Shown here: positions 43,866 through 54,669 of the stretch, piece after piece | Layout: each line of letters begins with the position of its first letter | How positions within the stretch are numbered: position 1 is the first letter of the stretch | From: Streptomyces triculaminicus | GTDB lineage: Bacteria; Actinomycetota; Actinomycetes; Streptomycetales; Streptomycetaceae | DNA length: 64,000 bases | Reading direction: 5' to 3' | Assembly: GCF_017349075.1 (NCBI RefSeq) | Contig: NZ_JAFMOF010000001.1 | Span: 1,612,001 to 1,676,000, forward strand | Notes under the pieces: generated by a model | Told to the model about the DNA's origin: nothing | Databases searched by the model: none | The model's input: only the letters and a program-made list of their open reading frames with translations | Made by a program: the position numbers and the translations under genes

Positions 43866-46558
43866 CCGGTATACGACTGCACGCGCCCCGCCCCGGCTGG
43901 GCGGCCAGTGCCGACGTCGTCGTCATCGGCTCCGGAGTCGCCGGCCTCACCGTGGCGCTGCGCTGCGCCGCCGCCGGCCGCAAGGTCACCCTCGTCACCA
44001 AGGCCCGCCTGGACGACGGCTCGACCCGCTGGGCCCAGGGCGGCATCGCCGCCGCCCTCGGCGACGGCGACACCCCCGCCCAGCACCTGGACGACACCCT
44101 CGTCGCCGGGGCCGGGCTGTGCGACGACGAGGCCGTACGGACCCTGGTCACCGAGGGTCCCGACGCCGTGCGCCGCCTGATCGCCGCCGGCGCCCGCTTC
44201 GACACCGACGCCGGCACCGGCGAGATCCTGCTGACCCGCGAGGGCGGCCACCACCGCAACCGCATCGCCCACGCCGGCGGCGACGCCACCGGCGCCGAGA
44301 TCTCCCGCGCCCTGGTCGAGGCCGTGCGCGCGGCGGGCATCGAGACGATCGAGCACGCGCTCGTGCTGGACCTGCTCAAGGACGCCGAGGGCCGGACGGC
44401 CGGCGTCTCGCTGCACGTCATGGGCGAGGGACAGCACGACGGCGTCGGCTCGGTGCGGGCCTCGGCCGTGGTGCTGGCCACCGGCGGCATGGGCCAGGTG
44501 TTCTCCGCGACCACCAACCCCGCCGTCTCCACCGGCGACGGCGTGGCGCTGGCCCTGCGGGCCGGCGCGGAGGTCTCCGACCTGGAGTTCGTGCAGTTCC
44601 ACCCCACCGTGCTGTGGCTGGGCCCGGACGCCGAGGGCCAGCAGCCGCTGGTCTCCGAGGCGGTGCGCGGCGAGGGCGCCCACCTGGTGGACGCCGACGG
44701 CCACCGCTTCATGGTCGGCGCGCACGAACTGGCCGAGCTCGCCCCGCGCGACATCGTCGCCAAGGGCATCATGCGGCGCATGCAGGAGCAGGGCGCCGAG
44801 CACATGTACCTCGACGCCCGCCACTTCGGCGCGACGATGTGGGAGCACCGCTTCCCCACCATCCTCGCCGCCTGCCGGGCGCACGGCATCGACCCGGTCA
44901 CCGAGCCCATCCCGGTCGCGCCCGCCGCGCACTACGCCTCGGGCGGCGTCCGCACGGATCTGCGCGGACGCACCACGATCGAGGGTCTCTACGCCTGTGG
45001 CGAGGTCGCCTGCACGGGTGTGCACGGAGCGAACCGGCTGGCGTCCAACTCGCTGCTGGAGGGGCTGGTCTTCGCCGAGCGCATCGCCGCGGACATCACC
45101 GCGGACGCCGCCGACGGCGTCCGCCCCGCGGGTGAACCGGTGGCCGGCACGGCGACGCTGCCGCTGCTCGCCCCCGAGGCCCGCCAGGCCGTCCAGCGCG
45201 TCATGACGCAGGGCGCCGGCGTGCTGCGTTCCCGGCGGAGCCTGGAGCACGCCGCCGCCGAGCTGGCCCGCATCCAGGAGGAGGCCGACAAGGCCGCCGA
45301 GCCCGGAACGGAGGCCTGGGAGACCACCAACCTGCTGCACGTCGCCCAGGTCCTCGTCGCCGCCGCGCTGCGCCGGGAGGAGACCCGCGGCTGCCACTGG
45401 CGCGAGGACCACCCCGACCGTGACGACGCCGCCTGGCGCCGTCACCTGATCGTGGCGCTGCGCCCGGACCGTACGCTTACGGTTTCCGCCACGGAATCGG
45501 CCGCCTTCCCGCCCCTGACTCCCGCCCCCAAGGAGATCCGCGTGAGCACCAACGACGACCGTCCGCTGCACCAGATCGGCCTGCCCGGCCAGGAGTCCGC
45601 CGAGGACGCGTCCGGTGGCTGCGGCGACGGCTGCGGCTGCGGCGCGTACGACGGCGAGGCCTACGAGTGCGGGCTCGACCCCGAGCTCGTCCGCCTGCTG
45701 GCCGCGGCCGGGCTGGACCCGCTGCAGATCGAGGACATCGCGCACCTGGCCATCGAGGAGGACCTCGACGGCGGCAAGGACATCACCTCCTTCGCGACCG
45801 TCCCCGAGGACGCGGTGGCCACCGGCGACTTCACCGCCCGCGAGGCCGGCACGATCGCGGGCCTGCGCGTCGCCGAGGCGATCCTCTCGGTGGCCTGCAC
45901 CGACGAGTTCGAGGTCGAGCGGCATGTGGAGGACGGCGACCGGGTGGAGGCCGGCCAGAAGCTGCTGACGGTCCGCACCCGCGCCACCGACCTGCTCACC
46001 GCCGAGCGCAGCATGCTCAACATCCTGTGCCACCTCTCCGGCATCGCCACCGCCACCCGCGCCTGGGCGGACGCCCTGGAGGGCACCGGCGCCGCCGTCC
46101 GCGACACCCGCAAGACGACGGTCGGGCTGCGCGCCCTGGAGAAGTACGCGGTCCGCTGCGGCGGCGGCGTCAACCACCGCATGTCGCTGTCCGACGCCGC
46201 CCTGGTCAAGGACAACCACGTGATCGCCGCCGGCGGCGTGGCCGAGGCCTTCCGGGCCGTCCGCCGCGAGTTCCCCGACGTGGCGATCGAGGTCGAGGTC
46301 GACCGCATCGACCAGATCGCGCCGGTCCTGGCCGAGGGCGCCGACCTCGTCATGCTCGACAACTTCACGCCCGAGCAGACCCGCGAGGCCGTCGAACTCG
46401 TCGCCGGCCGCGCCAAGCTGGAGTCCTCGGGCCGCCTGACGCTGGCCAACGCCCGCGCCTACGCGGACACCGGCGTCGACTACCTGGCCGTCGGCGCCCT
46501 CACCCACTCCTCCCCGATCCTCGACATCGGGCTGGACCTGCGGGAAGAGGACAACTGA
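43862..46558 (+). CDS. nadB: L-aspartate oxidase reading in frame into NadC (NadB-NadC continuous frame)
   Basis: An 898-codon open frame. Residues 1-560 are L-aspartate oxidase, the FAD enzyme making iminoaspartate for [22 protein letters not shown] (FAD site), [50 protein letters not shown] and [30 protein letters not shown], then the C-terminal helical domain. No stop separates it from NadC, which begins at codon 561 with its own ribosome site. Ribosomes starting at nadB would make a fusion unless they terminate or a base is missing. In related Streptomyces the two are, as I recall, separate genes. The GTGA/ATGA overlap with panC is kept. Confidence 0.85.
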   Translation: MTGIRLHAPRPGWAASADVVVIGSGVAGLTVALRCAAAGRKVTLVTKARLDDGSTRWAQGGIAAALGDGDTPAQHLDDTLVAGAGLCDDEAVRTLVTEGPDAVRRLIAAGARFDTDAGTGEILLTREGGHHRNRIAHAGGDATGAEISRALVEAVRAAGIETIEHALVLDLLKDAEGRTAGVSLHVMGEGQHDGVGSVRASAVVLATGGMGQVFSATTNPAVSTGDGVALALRAGAEVSDLEFVQFHPTVLWLGPDAEGQQPLVSEAVRGEGAHLVDADGHRFMVGAHELAELAPRDIVAKGIMRRMQEQGAEHMYLDARHFGATMWEHRFPTILAACRAHGIDPVTEPIPVAPAAHYASGGVRTDLRGRTTIEGLYACGEVACTGVHGANRLASNSLLEGLVFAERIAADITADAADGVRPAGEPVAGTATLPLLAPEARQAVQRVMTQGAGVLRSRRSLEHAAAELARIQEEADKAAEPGTEAWETTNLLHVAQVLVAAALRREETRGCHWREDHPDRDDAAWRRHLIVALRPDRTLTVSATESAAFPPLTPAPKEIRVSTNDDRPLHQIGLPGQESAEDASGGCGDGCGCGAYDGEAYECGLDPELVRLLAAAGLDPLQIEDIAHLAIEEDLDGGKDITSFATVPEDAVATGDFTAREAGTIAGLRVAEAILSVACTDEFEVERHVEDGDRVEAGQKLLTVRTRATDLLTAERSMLNILCHLSGIATATRAWADALEGTGAAVRDTRKTTVGLRALEKYAVRCGGGVNHRMSLSDAALVKDNHVIAAGGVAEAFRAVRREFPDVAIEVEVDRIDQIAPVLAEGADLVMLDNFTPEQTREAVELVAGRAKLESSGRLTLANARAYADTGVDYLAVGALTHSSPILDIGLDLREEDN
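45542..46558 (+). CDS. nadC: Nicotinate-nucleotide pyrophosphorylase (carboxylating), internal start
   Basis: A 338-residue quinolinate phosphoribosyltransferase producing nicotinate mononucleotide. AAGGAG sits six bases before GTG 45542, an ideal ribosome site inside the nadB frame. The N-terminus has the Cys-rich stretch [10 protein letters not shown] usual for Streptomyces NadC, followed by [66 protein letters not shown] (active-site loop) and [12 protein letters not shown]. Its TGA shares one base with the coaX ATG. Separate NadC is very likely to be made from this start. Confidence 0.92.
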   Translation: MSTNDDRPLHQIGLPGQESAEDASGGCGDGCGCGAYDGEAYECGLDPELVRLLAAAGLDPLQIEDIAHLAIEEDLDGGKDITSFATVPEDAVATGDFTAREAGTIAGLRVAEAILSVACTDEFEVERHVEDGDRVEAGQKLLTVRTRATDLLTAERSMLNILCHLSGIATATRAWADALEGTGAAVRDTRKTTVGLRALEKYAVRCGGGVNHRMSLSDAALVKDNHVIAAGGVAEAFRAVRREFPDVAIEVEVDRIDQIAPVLAEGADLVMLDNFTPEQTREAVELVAGRAKLESSGRLTLANARAYADTGVDYLAVGALTHSSPILDIGLDLREEDN

Positions 46559-47355
46559 TGCTGCTCACCATCGATGTAGGCAACACCCAGACCGTCCTCG
46601 GCCTGTTCGACGGCGAGGACATCGTCGAGCACTGGCGCATCTCCACCGACCCCCGCCGCACCGCCGACGAACTCGCCGTGCTGCTGCAGGGGCTGATGGG
46701 CCGCCACCCGCTGCTCGGCGACGAACTGGGCGAAGGCATCGAGGGCATCTGCATCTGCTCCACCGTCCCCTCCGTGCTGCACGAGATGCGCGAGGTGACC
46801 CGCCGCTACTACGGCGACGTACCGGCCATCCTCGTCGAGCCGGGCGTGAAGACCGGCGTGCCGATCCTCATGGACCAGCCCAAGGAGGTCGGCACGGACC
46901 GCATCATCAACGCGGTCGCCGCCGTCGAGCTCTACGGCGGCCCGTGCGTCGTCGTCGACTTCGGCACGGCCACCACCTTCGACGCGGTCAGCGCGCGCGG
47001 CGAGTACGTCGGCGGCGTCATCTCCCCCGGCATCGAGATCTCCACGGAGGCACTGGGCGTCAGGGGCGCCCAGCTCCGCAAGATCGAGATCGCCCGGCCG
47101 CGCAGCGTCATCGGCAAGAACACCGTCGAGGCCATGCAGTCCGGCATCCTCTACGGCTTCGCGGGCCAGGTCGACGGCGTCGTCGGCCGCATGGCGCGCG
47201 AGCTGGCGGACGACCCCGACGACGTCACGGTCATCGCCACGGGCGGCCTGGCGCCGCTGGTCCTCGGCGAGGCGAGCGTCATCGACGAGCACGAGCCCTG
47301 GCTGACGCTGATCGGCCTGCGGCTGGTCTACGAGCGGAACATCGCGCGGGGCTGA
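46558..47355 (+). CDS. coaX: Type III pantothenate kinase
   Basis: A 265-residue ASKHA-fold kinase for the first step of CoA synthesis, not inhibited by CoA. Motifs: LTIDVGNTQTVLGLF, WRISTDPRRTADELA, GVKTGVPILMDQPKEVGTDRIINAVAA and VVVDFGTATTFDAVSA, then GGVISPGIEIS and ATGGLAPL. It is the last gene of the panC-nadB-nadC operon, sharing a base with nadC, and is followed by a hairpin. Confidence 0.96.
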   Translation: MLLTIDVGNTQTVLGLFDGEDIVEHWRISTDPRRTADELAVLLQGLMGRHPLLGDELGEGIEGICICSTVPSVLHEMREVTRRYYGDVPAILVEPGVKTGVPILMDQPKEVGTDRIINAVAAVELYGGPCVVVDFGTATTFDAVSARGEYVGGVISPGIEISTEALGVRGAQLRKIEIARPRSVIGKNTVEAMQSGILYGFAGQVDGVVGRMARELADDPDDVTVIATGGLAPLVLGEASVIDEHEPWLTLIGLRLVYERNIARG

Positions 47356-47382
47356 GGCGTGTCCGACGGGTCGGCACACGCC
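47356..47382 (+). terminator. Hairpin terminator of the cofactor operon
   Basis: GGCGTGT (47356-47362) pairs with ACACGCC (47376-47382), extended by CCGA/TCGG with one bulged base. It begins directly after the coaX stop. Confidence 0.65.
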
Positions 47383-47508
47383 CTAGGCCTGAAACCGCCT
47401 CAGCCGTGCCCTCCCGTCACCCCCTTGAGGCAACCAACCGGCGTCCAGGACTGTCCTGACTGCTGTCAGAGCGGATCAGGACACCGGACGGGCTGGGGCG
47501 TGGGCAGC

Positions 47509-48108
47509 GTGAAGCGATCACTGCGACTGGCGGCGGCGGCCGCCCTCGTGGCGGCGGCCGGCCTGGTCCCGACCGCCGCCGTCGCCGCCGAGGCGGCCGC
47601 CCGCGCCGACTACCAGGCCATCGCCCACCCGGTCACCGGCCGCGTGGGCGAGACCGTCGTCGTCGAACTGGGCGTGCGCAAGGCCGGCCCCGGCCGGGCC
47701 CTGGCGGACCGGGCGTACGAGGTCACGGCGCCGGAGGGCACCACGATCGTCTCGGCGGCCGCCTGCGCGCCGGGCGACGCCGACCCCCGTACGTACCGCT
47801 GTGCCATCGGCGCCGACTTCCCCGCGGACGACCGGGAGACGCTGCGCTTCCGGGTCCGCATCGACGAGCGGATCGACGGCGCCGAGGGCTGGGTGCGCGT
47901 GGTCGACGGCGACGAGGACCCCGACCCGGACGCCGACCCCGGCAACGACTCCGCGCCGATCCCCGTCGAGGTGACGGGCTCCGGCACGCCGCACCGCACC
48001 ACCGGCGACCGGGTCGCCTCCGGCACCCTGCTCATCGCCACCACCTCCGGGACCGCGCTCTCCGCCGGCGCCATCGCCCTGGGCGCCGCCCGCCGCCGGG
48101 AGAACTGA
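47509..48108 (+). CDS. Secreted or cell-wall protein with C-terminal membrane segment
   Basis: About 199 residues: basic start and hydrophobic signal (about 4-26, probable cleavage at AVAAEA), a beta-rich body (PVTGRVGETVVVELGVRKAGPGRA, APEGTTIVSAAAC, YRCAIGADFPADDRETLRFRVRIDE) resembling DUF11/CARDB-like extracellular domains, an acidic Asp-Pro-rich linker (DEDPDPDADPGND) and a hydrophobic segment near the C-terminus ending with Arg residues. It looks like a surface protein held at the membrane. Start is uncertain (GTG 47509 or GTG 47500). Function unknown. Confidence 0.65.
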   Translation: MKRSLRLAAAAALVAAAGLVPTAAVAAEAAARADYQAIAHPVTGRVGETVVVELGVRKAGPGRALADRAYEVTAPEGTTIVSAAACAPGDADPRTYRCAIGADFPADDRETLRFRVRIDERIDGAEGWVRVVDGDEDPDPDADPGNDSAPIPVEVTGSGTPHRTTGDRVASGTLLIATTSGTALSAGAIALGAARRREN

Positions 48109-48155
48109 GGCCGCGCGTTCGAGCCGTGCGGCCGTCATGCCACGCCCGAGATGGT

Positions 48156-48184
48156 GTGCTAAGCGAATTTTGTCCGCTTAGCAC
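48156..48184. promoter_or_regulatory. Inverted repeat GTGCTAAGCG upstream of a hypothetical gene
   Basis: GTGCTAAGCG (48156-48165) and CGCTTAGCAC (48175-48184) form a perfect 10-base inverted repeat with 9-base spacer AATTTTGTC. It ends 13 bases before ATG 48198, so it may be an operator over the promoter. No adjacent regulator is an obvious partner. Confidence 0.55.
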
Positions 48185-48197
48185 TTAAAGTCAGCCC

Positions 48198-48932
48198 ATG
48201 CCCACGCCCTATGGATCCCGCGGCGGCATGGCGTTCAGCGCGGACGAGCTGCGCGTGCTGCGCCGTGCCCTCGACATCGCACTCCGCCCCCACTCCCTCC
48301 CCGACCGGCCCGGCCCCGAACGGGACGCCGAGATGCGCGACCGCCTCCGGCTCGCGGAGGCCATGACCGAGGCCGCCCACGAGGGCGCCCGGCTGCGCGC
48401 CTTCCTCCTCGCCGACCTCGCCCGCTACCGCGACGCCCTGCCGGGCGCCGCCCCCGGCTATGTGCGCCGGCTCCAGGACGCCCTCGCGGACGGCTACGGA
48501 CCCGGCGCCGAGGACCTCGCCGCCCTGCGCTCGCTGTGCGCGGCCCCCTGCGGCGAGGCCGAGGCGACCCGCCGCAGGGCCCTGCTGCTGTGCTGCGAGC
48601 ACCTCGCCGAGCGGGCGGTACGGGACCGGCTCACGGCCCGCGCGGCGCCCGCGATGCCGGGCGCCCGGCCGGAACCCGGGGCGGTCGCCTGCTCGCGCTG
48701 CGCGGCGGGCGGACTCCGCACGCCGCCGAACCGGGGCCGGGGCCCGGGCCCCGGCCGGGGGAGACCCCGCGCCGCCGAACAGGCCCGCACCGGCCCCGCC
48801 GCCGGCCGCGCCCCCGCCACGCCGAAGCCGCAGCCGGGCCGGCCCATCCCGACGCCCGGCGAGGTGTTCCCGCCGCGCCGCAAGCCGACCCCGCCGACGG
48901 TCCTCGCCCTGACGGAGGCCCGCCCCGCCTGA
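48198..48932 (+). CDS. Hypothetical protein with Pro/Arg-rich tail
   Basis: A 244-residue protein. Residues about 12-150 are helical (SADELRVLRRALDIALR, MRDRLRLAEAMTEAAHEGARLRAFLLADLARYRDAL), with LCAAPCGEAE and a CSRCAAGG motif near 175 that might bind a metal weakly. The remainder is low-complexity Pro/Arg/Gly-rich ending in PGEVFPPRRKPTPP. I do not recognise a domain. The gene lies between coaX and lsr2, in the conserved Streptomyces order, and has an inverted repeat over its promoter region. Confidence 0.6.
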   Translation: MPTPYGSRGGMAFSADELRVLRRALDIALRPHSLPDRPGPERDAEMRDRLRLAEAMTEAAHEGARLRAFLLADLARYRDALPGAAPGYVRRLQDALADGYGPGAEDLAALRSLCAAPCGEAEATRRRALLLCCEHLAERAVRDRLTARAAPAMPGARPEPGAVACSRCAAGGLRTPPNRGRGPGPGRGRPRAAEQARTGPAAGRAPATPKPQPGRPIPTPGEVFPPRRKPTPPTVLALTEARPA

Positions 48933-49132
48933 CCCCGCCCGACCTCGCCCGACCCCGCTCTGACCGACCGGCCGGTACGCATCGCCGCCGGGCCGCCGCG
49001 CCCGGCCGCCGTCCGACTCGCCCCGTTCGCCCCGGCCCCACCCGACCGGTCCGCGTGCGGGGCGGGCGCGTAATCTGGTCGGGTCGCTCAGCATGCGCAT
49101 GCGCAGACCCGATCCAGAAGGAGCCGAAGGCC

Positions 49133-49312
49133 ATGGACTATGTCGCCGCGCTGGTCCCGCCCGTGGTGATGGCGGTGGCTTTCACCGCTCTGGTTGTGAC
49201 GATCATCAAGAGCCAGGGTGGTGCGAACAAGGCCAAGGAAGACGCCATTGTCGATGCCGCGCTGGCCCGCGCCGAGGCCGCCCGGCAGCCTTCCAAGGGC
49301 ACCGCGGCCTGA
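49133..49312 (+). CDS. Small single-pass membrane protein
   Basis: A 59-residue protein with one hydrophobic helix at about 4-26 and a polar Lys/Ala-rich C-terminal half. AAGGAG lies ten bases before the ATG. A hairpin followed by six T residues starts 17 bases after the stop, supporting a real transcription unit. Its function is unknown; a partner role at the membrane is possible. Confidence 0.65.
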   Translation: MDYVAALVPPVVMAVAFTALVVTIIKSQGGANKAKEDAIVDAALARAEAARQPSKGTAA

Positions 49313-49329
49313 GCCGAGCGGCGACGCTC

Positions 49330-49384
49330 GGCGCACCGGGGCGTACGTACCGGGACCGAATTCTCGGACCGTGCGCCCTTTTTT
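49330..49384 (+). terminator. Hairpin plus T-tract terminator
   Basis: GGCGCAC (49330-49336) pairs with GTGCGCC (49371-49377), with a smaller CCGA/TCGG hairpin inside, followed by TTTTTT (49379-49384). A U-tract of this length is unusual in this GC-rich DNA, so this resembles a classical rho-independent terminator. Confidence 0.75.
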
Positions 49385-49433
49385 AGTCGGGGGATTGCCG
49401 CCCCGATAAACCGGCATTCGAGACATCTCCCAC

Positions 49434-49439
49434 TATTAT
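49434..49439 (+). promoter_or_regulatory. -10 box for a leaderless BlaI-type mRNA
   Basis: TATTAT ends six bases before GTG 49446; transcription would start at the start codon. No Shine-Dalgarno is present. Confidence 0.4.
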
Positions 49440-49445
49440 TCGCGT

Positions 49446-49841
49446 GTGGTTCGACGCCTGGGTGATCTGGAAGACGCCGTGATGACGCGCGTGTGGGAGT
49501 GGAACCGGCCGGTCACTGTTCGGGAAGTGCTGGAAGACCTTCAGCAGGAACGGTCCATCGCCTACACCACCGTGATGACCGTAATGGACAACCTGTATCA
49601 GAAGGGCTGGCTGCGGCGGGAAGCCGAAGGCCGCGCCTATCGATATGAAGCGGTCTCCAACCGTGCCGCCTACTCGGCCGCACTGATGAACGAAGCCTGG
49701 TCCCTCAGCGACAACCCCGCGGCCGCTCTCGTCGCCTTCTTCGGCATGATGTCGGCCGAACAACGCGAAGCCCTCCGCGACGCGATCCGGGTCGCCCAAC
49801 TCGACGGGCCCGACGAGCCCCCGCAAGCCCCGGGGCGATAG
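49446..49841 (+). CDS. BlaI/MecI/CopY family transcriptional regulator
   Basis: A 131-residue winged-helix repressor: LGDLEDAVMTRVWEWNRPVTVREVLEDL, recognition region RSIAYTTVMTVMDNLYQKGWLRREAEGRAYRYEAV, then a C-terminal dimerisation helix. BlaI proteins are often inactivated by a BlaR-type protease, but no such membrane protease gene is adjacent. The GNAT gene follows ten bases after the stop. Target genes are unknown. Confidence 0.9.
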   Translation: MVRRLGDLEDAVMTRVWEWNRPVTVREVLEDLQQERSIAYTTVMTVMDNLYQKGWLRREAEGRAYRYEAVSNRAAYSAALMNEAWSLSDNPAAALVAFFGMMSAEQREALRDAIRVAQLDGPDEPPQAPGR

Positions 49842-49850
49842 CGTCCGGAC

Positions 49851-50369
49851 ATGCCCGCTCTCACTAAAGTCGTCACCGTCCGCAGGGCCCGCACCAGCGA
49901 TGTCCCCGCGCTGCGCCGCCTCCTCAACAGCTACGTGCGCGACCGCATCCTGCTCGACAAAGCCACGGTGACGCTTTACGAGGACATCCAGGAGTTCTGG
50001 GTCGCGGAGCGGGACGAGGACGGTACGGTCATCGGGTGCGGCGCGCTCCATGTGATGTGGGAAGACCTCGCGGAGGTACGCACTCTCGCCGTCGACCCGG
50101 ATGTCCGCGGCGGCGGAGTCGGCCACCTGCTACTGGACAAGCTGCTGCGCACGGCCGGCTGGCTGGGTGTGCGGCGCATTTTCTGCCTCACCTTCGAAGT
50201 CGACTTCTTCGCGAAGCACGGCTTCGTCGAGATCGGAGAGACCCCGGTGGACGGTGATGTCTACAGCGAGCTGCTGCGTTCCTATGACGAGGGCGTTGCC
50301 GAGTTCCTGGGTCTCGAACGAGTGAAGCCGAACACCCTTGGCAACAGCCGGATGCTTCTGCATCTGTGA
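49851..50369 (+). CDS. GNAT acetyltransferase, ArgA-like amino-acid N-acetyltransferase
   Basis: A 172-residue GNAT protein: VRRARTSDVPALRRLLNSYVRDRILL, WVAERDEDGTVIGCGALHVMWEDLAEVRTLAVDPDVRGGGVGHLLLDKLL with the acetyl-CoA loop RGGGVG, and VDFFAKHGFVEIG. The pattern is close to stand-alone N-acetylglutamate synthases of actinobacteria, which start arginine synthesis. That substrate is inferred from the family; no other arg gene lies nearby. It follows the BlaI gene within ten bases. Confidence 0.85.
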   Translation: MPALTKVVTVRRARTSDVPALRRLLNSYVRDRILLDKATVTLYEDIQEFWVAERDEDGTVIGCGALHVMWEDLAEVRTLAVDPDVRGGGVGHLLLDKLLRTAGWLGVRRIFCLTFEVDFFAKHGFVEIGETPVDGDVYSELLRSYDEGVAEFLGLERVKPNTLGNSRMLLHL

Positions 50370-50486
50370 AGCGCGGTCCCTATGTCCGAATCGCGCCCCT
50401 ATCGTGCGGGCCCGGAAGCCATCGTTCCCACGCCGAAGGCGGACTGAACCTTCCCGGGGGGTTTGTGTTTTTCCGGGAAAGGCGGT

Positions 50487-50516
50487 TTGCTATTCCTTCG
50501 TAATCCCTTTTACGCT
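50487..50516 (+). promoter_or_regulatory. Candidate promoter of lsr2
   Basis: TTGCTA (50487-50492) and TACGCT (50511-50516) with an 18-base spacer give a plausible HrdB-type promoter 18 bases upstream of GTG 50534, with AAAGGA as ribosome site. The region just before is comparatively T-rich (TTTGTGTTTTTCC), which could allow Lsr2 to bind its own promoter. Confidence 0.55.
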
Positions 50517-50533
50517 GATGAAAGGAATCCCCC

Positions 50534-50878
50534 GTGGCGCAGAAGGTTCAGGTCCTTCTTGTCGACGACCTCAACGGCGGCGAGGCCGACGAGACCGTGA
50601 CGTTCGCCCTGGACGGCAAGTCCTACGAGATCGACCTCACCACCGACAACGCGGACAAGCTGCGTGAGGCGCTCGCGGACTACGTCAAGGCGGCCCGTCG
50701 TACCGGTGGCCGTACCGCCGGAGCCCGCGGCAAGGCCCGCGCCGGTGCCACCGCGGCCGCCGGCAGCCCGGACACCGCGAAGATCCGCGCCTGGGCCAAG
50801 GAGAACGGCTACAACGTGAACGACCGTGGCCGTGTCCCCGCCGAGATCCGCGAGGCGTACGAGAAGGCCAACGCCTGA
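50534..50878 (+). CDS. lsr2: Lsr2 nucleoid-associated protein
   Basis: A 114-residue xenogeneic silencer binding AT-rich DNA. The dimerisation domain (KVQVLLVDDLNGGEADETVTFALDGKSYEIDLT) and C-terminal DNA-binding domain (TAKIRAWAKENGYNVNDRGRVPAEIREAYEKA) with the RGR AT-hook-like loop are intact. GTG start. Its 3' end overlaps the convergent SCO3374-like gene by 70 bases. Confidence 0.97.
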   Translation: MAQKVQVLLVDDLNGGEADETVTFALDGKSYEIDLTTDNADKLREALADYVKAARRTGGRTAGARGKARAGATAAAGSPDTAKIRAWAKENGYNVNDRGRVPAEIREAYEKANA

Positions 50879-51579
50879 TCGTCCGGATCCCCCGGCCCCG
50901 CGGGCCGGTCCGGCGGCTGGTCCCTGCGCGCCCGAGCGGCGCGCAGCAGCCGGTTCCGGTGGCACTCCGTGGCCGCCGCGCTCACGAGCCGTACGAGATC
51001 GGGGGCGCCGCCGTCGCCCCCGAGGCCGGCCACCGGCAGCGTCGGCTCCACGGCGCCCCCGGGCTCGGGAGGCCGCACCCATACGGCCTCCACGGCGCCA
51101 CCGGGCCCGTACGGCCCCCTGAGCGCCTGCCGGGCCCCCGAGGGCTCCGGAGCGACCAGCCGGCCTCCCGGACCCAGCACGGACAGCTCCAGGGCGATCC
51201 CGCCCCATTCCAGCCAGGCGAGCAGCCCCGGCAGCTCGTCGGCGCTGCCGACGGCGGTCAGGAACCACATCCTCCGGGCCCGCCCGTCCAGCGCCACCGG
51301 CCCTGTGGCCGGCACCCGGCCGAGCGCGGCGAACCCGGCCTCGGCGGGCATCCCCAGCGCGTCGAAGCGGACCCCGGTGATCAGCTCCAGCGGCCGGCCC
51401 TCCGCGGCCGGCCAGGTGGGCCAGCCCAGGACGCACTCGTACCACTGGCGCCATTGCCGCCGACCGCGCGGATCCGCGGGTGACCCCGCGTCCGCGGCGG
51501 AAACCGCAGGTGGGCCCGTGGGCGGAGCCGCGTGCGGGTCGTCCGGGGGGCGGCACGGGCGCGGGAGGGCTACCGTCAT
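50809..51579 (-). CDS. SCO3374-like protein (primase/polymerase N-domain-like)
   Basis: A 256-residue protein whose position between lsr2 and clpC matches SCO3374 of S. coelicolor. The recognisable core is WYECVLGWPTWPAAEGRPLELITGVRFDALGMPAEAGFAALGRV, MWFLTAVGSADELPGLLAWLEWGG and LELSVLGPGGRLVAP, resembling bifunctional primase/polymerase N-domain folds, then AAATECHRNRLL. No catalytic function is established. Its last 70 bases overlap lsr2 antisense, so the C-terminal FSYASRISAGTRPRS segment is doubly constrained and may not be functional. Confidence 0.75.
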   Translation of the reverse strand: MTVALPRPCRPPDDPHAAPPTGPPAVSAADAGSPADPRGRRQWRQWYECVLGWPTWPAAEGRPLELITGVRFDALGMPAEAGFAALGRVPATGPVALDGRARRMWFLTAVGSADELPGLLAWLEWGGIALELSVLGPGGRLVAPEPSGARQALRGPYGPGGAVEAVWVRPPEPGGAVEPTLPVAGLGGDGGAPDLVRLVSAAATECHRNRLLRAARARRDQPPDRPAGPGDPDDQALAFSYASRISAGTRPRSFTL

Positions 51580-52079
51580 GAACGGTGCAACTGTGGAAAA
51601 CCCAAGAGGTTACGCTGGGTGGATAGTTGGGCACGCTCCGTATAAGAGGACAGGGGCGCACAGGCGCTCCGGATGGCGCGAGGGTGTTCGCCCGTAGCGG
51701 ATGGAAAAGCCCCGCGCCGCATGGAGTGTCAGTCCCCACGGGTAAGACATTCCCCGTGGGAAGAGGCTGTACAACGGGGCCCGGACCGCGTCATCAGGGG
51801 TGGCGGCGGGACCATGGACGGGCGTGTCGGCCCGGCCGGGCGTTCGCCATGGGCGTAGTGGTGGTGGGCGTATATGCCTGGCCTGCGGGAACATCGTCTC
51901 CCACCATCGGGTTGGAGGAGATGTCGGCTGTTCGGCAGCAGGTTCCCCGCCGGCGCGGGGGTGATCCGGACGGGTGTCGGCAGTTGGAATGAGCTGTCCC
52001 GCCCAGCGGGACTAGCATGCGGAAGGACAGGGAGGGGACCGACCCCTAACTGCCTGACCGCTCTGAGGAGCGATTAACG
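51580..52079 (+). promoter_or_regulatory. Long clpC upstream region with two ClgR-like sites
   Basis: This 500-base region has no credible gene. Two GTTCGC-N5-GCG elements, at 51686-51699 and 51842-51855, match the ClgR operator pattern known for actinobacterial clp genes (CGC-N5-GCG core). A perfect inverted repeat GTCCCGC/GCGGGAC (51996-52012) lies just before a TAGCAT box (52013-52018), a candidate -10. GAGGAG then lies nine bases before the clpC ATG. ClgR control is inferred. Confidence 0.6.
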
Positions 52080-54605
<2,526 letters not shown>

Positions 54606-54621
54606 CGAATAAGTGAGTGGG

Positions 54622-54668
54622 CCGGCCCCGGAACCGTGGAGACACGGTTCCGGGGCCGGTTTCGTTTT
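54622..54668 (+). terminator. Strong intrinsic terminator of clpC
   Basis: Arms 54622-54638 and 54643-54659 are perfectly complementary over 17 bases with loop GAGA, followed by TTTCGTTTT. It directly precedes the end of the convergent trypsin-NACHT gene at 54670. Confidence 0.92.
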
Positions 54669-54669
54669 G

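Noticed and set aside
43862-46558. Calling nadB a pseudogene because its stop is missing
   Set aside because: All aspartate oxidase motifs and the full nadC coding region are intact, so a fusion or a sequencing error is more likely than loss of function.
42990-47355. A cofactor biosynthesis cluster specific to a secondary metabolite
   Set aside because: panC, nadB, nadC and coaX are primary-metabolism genes in the conserved Streptomyces order; no tailoring or scaffold enzymes are nearby.
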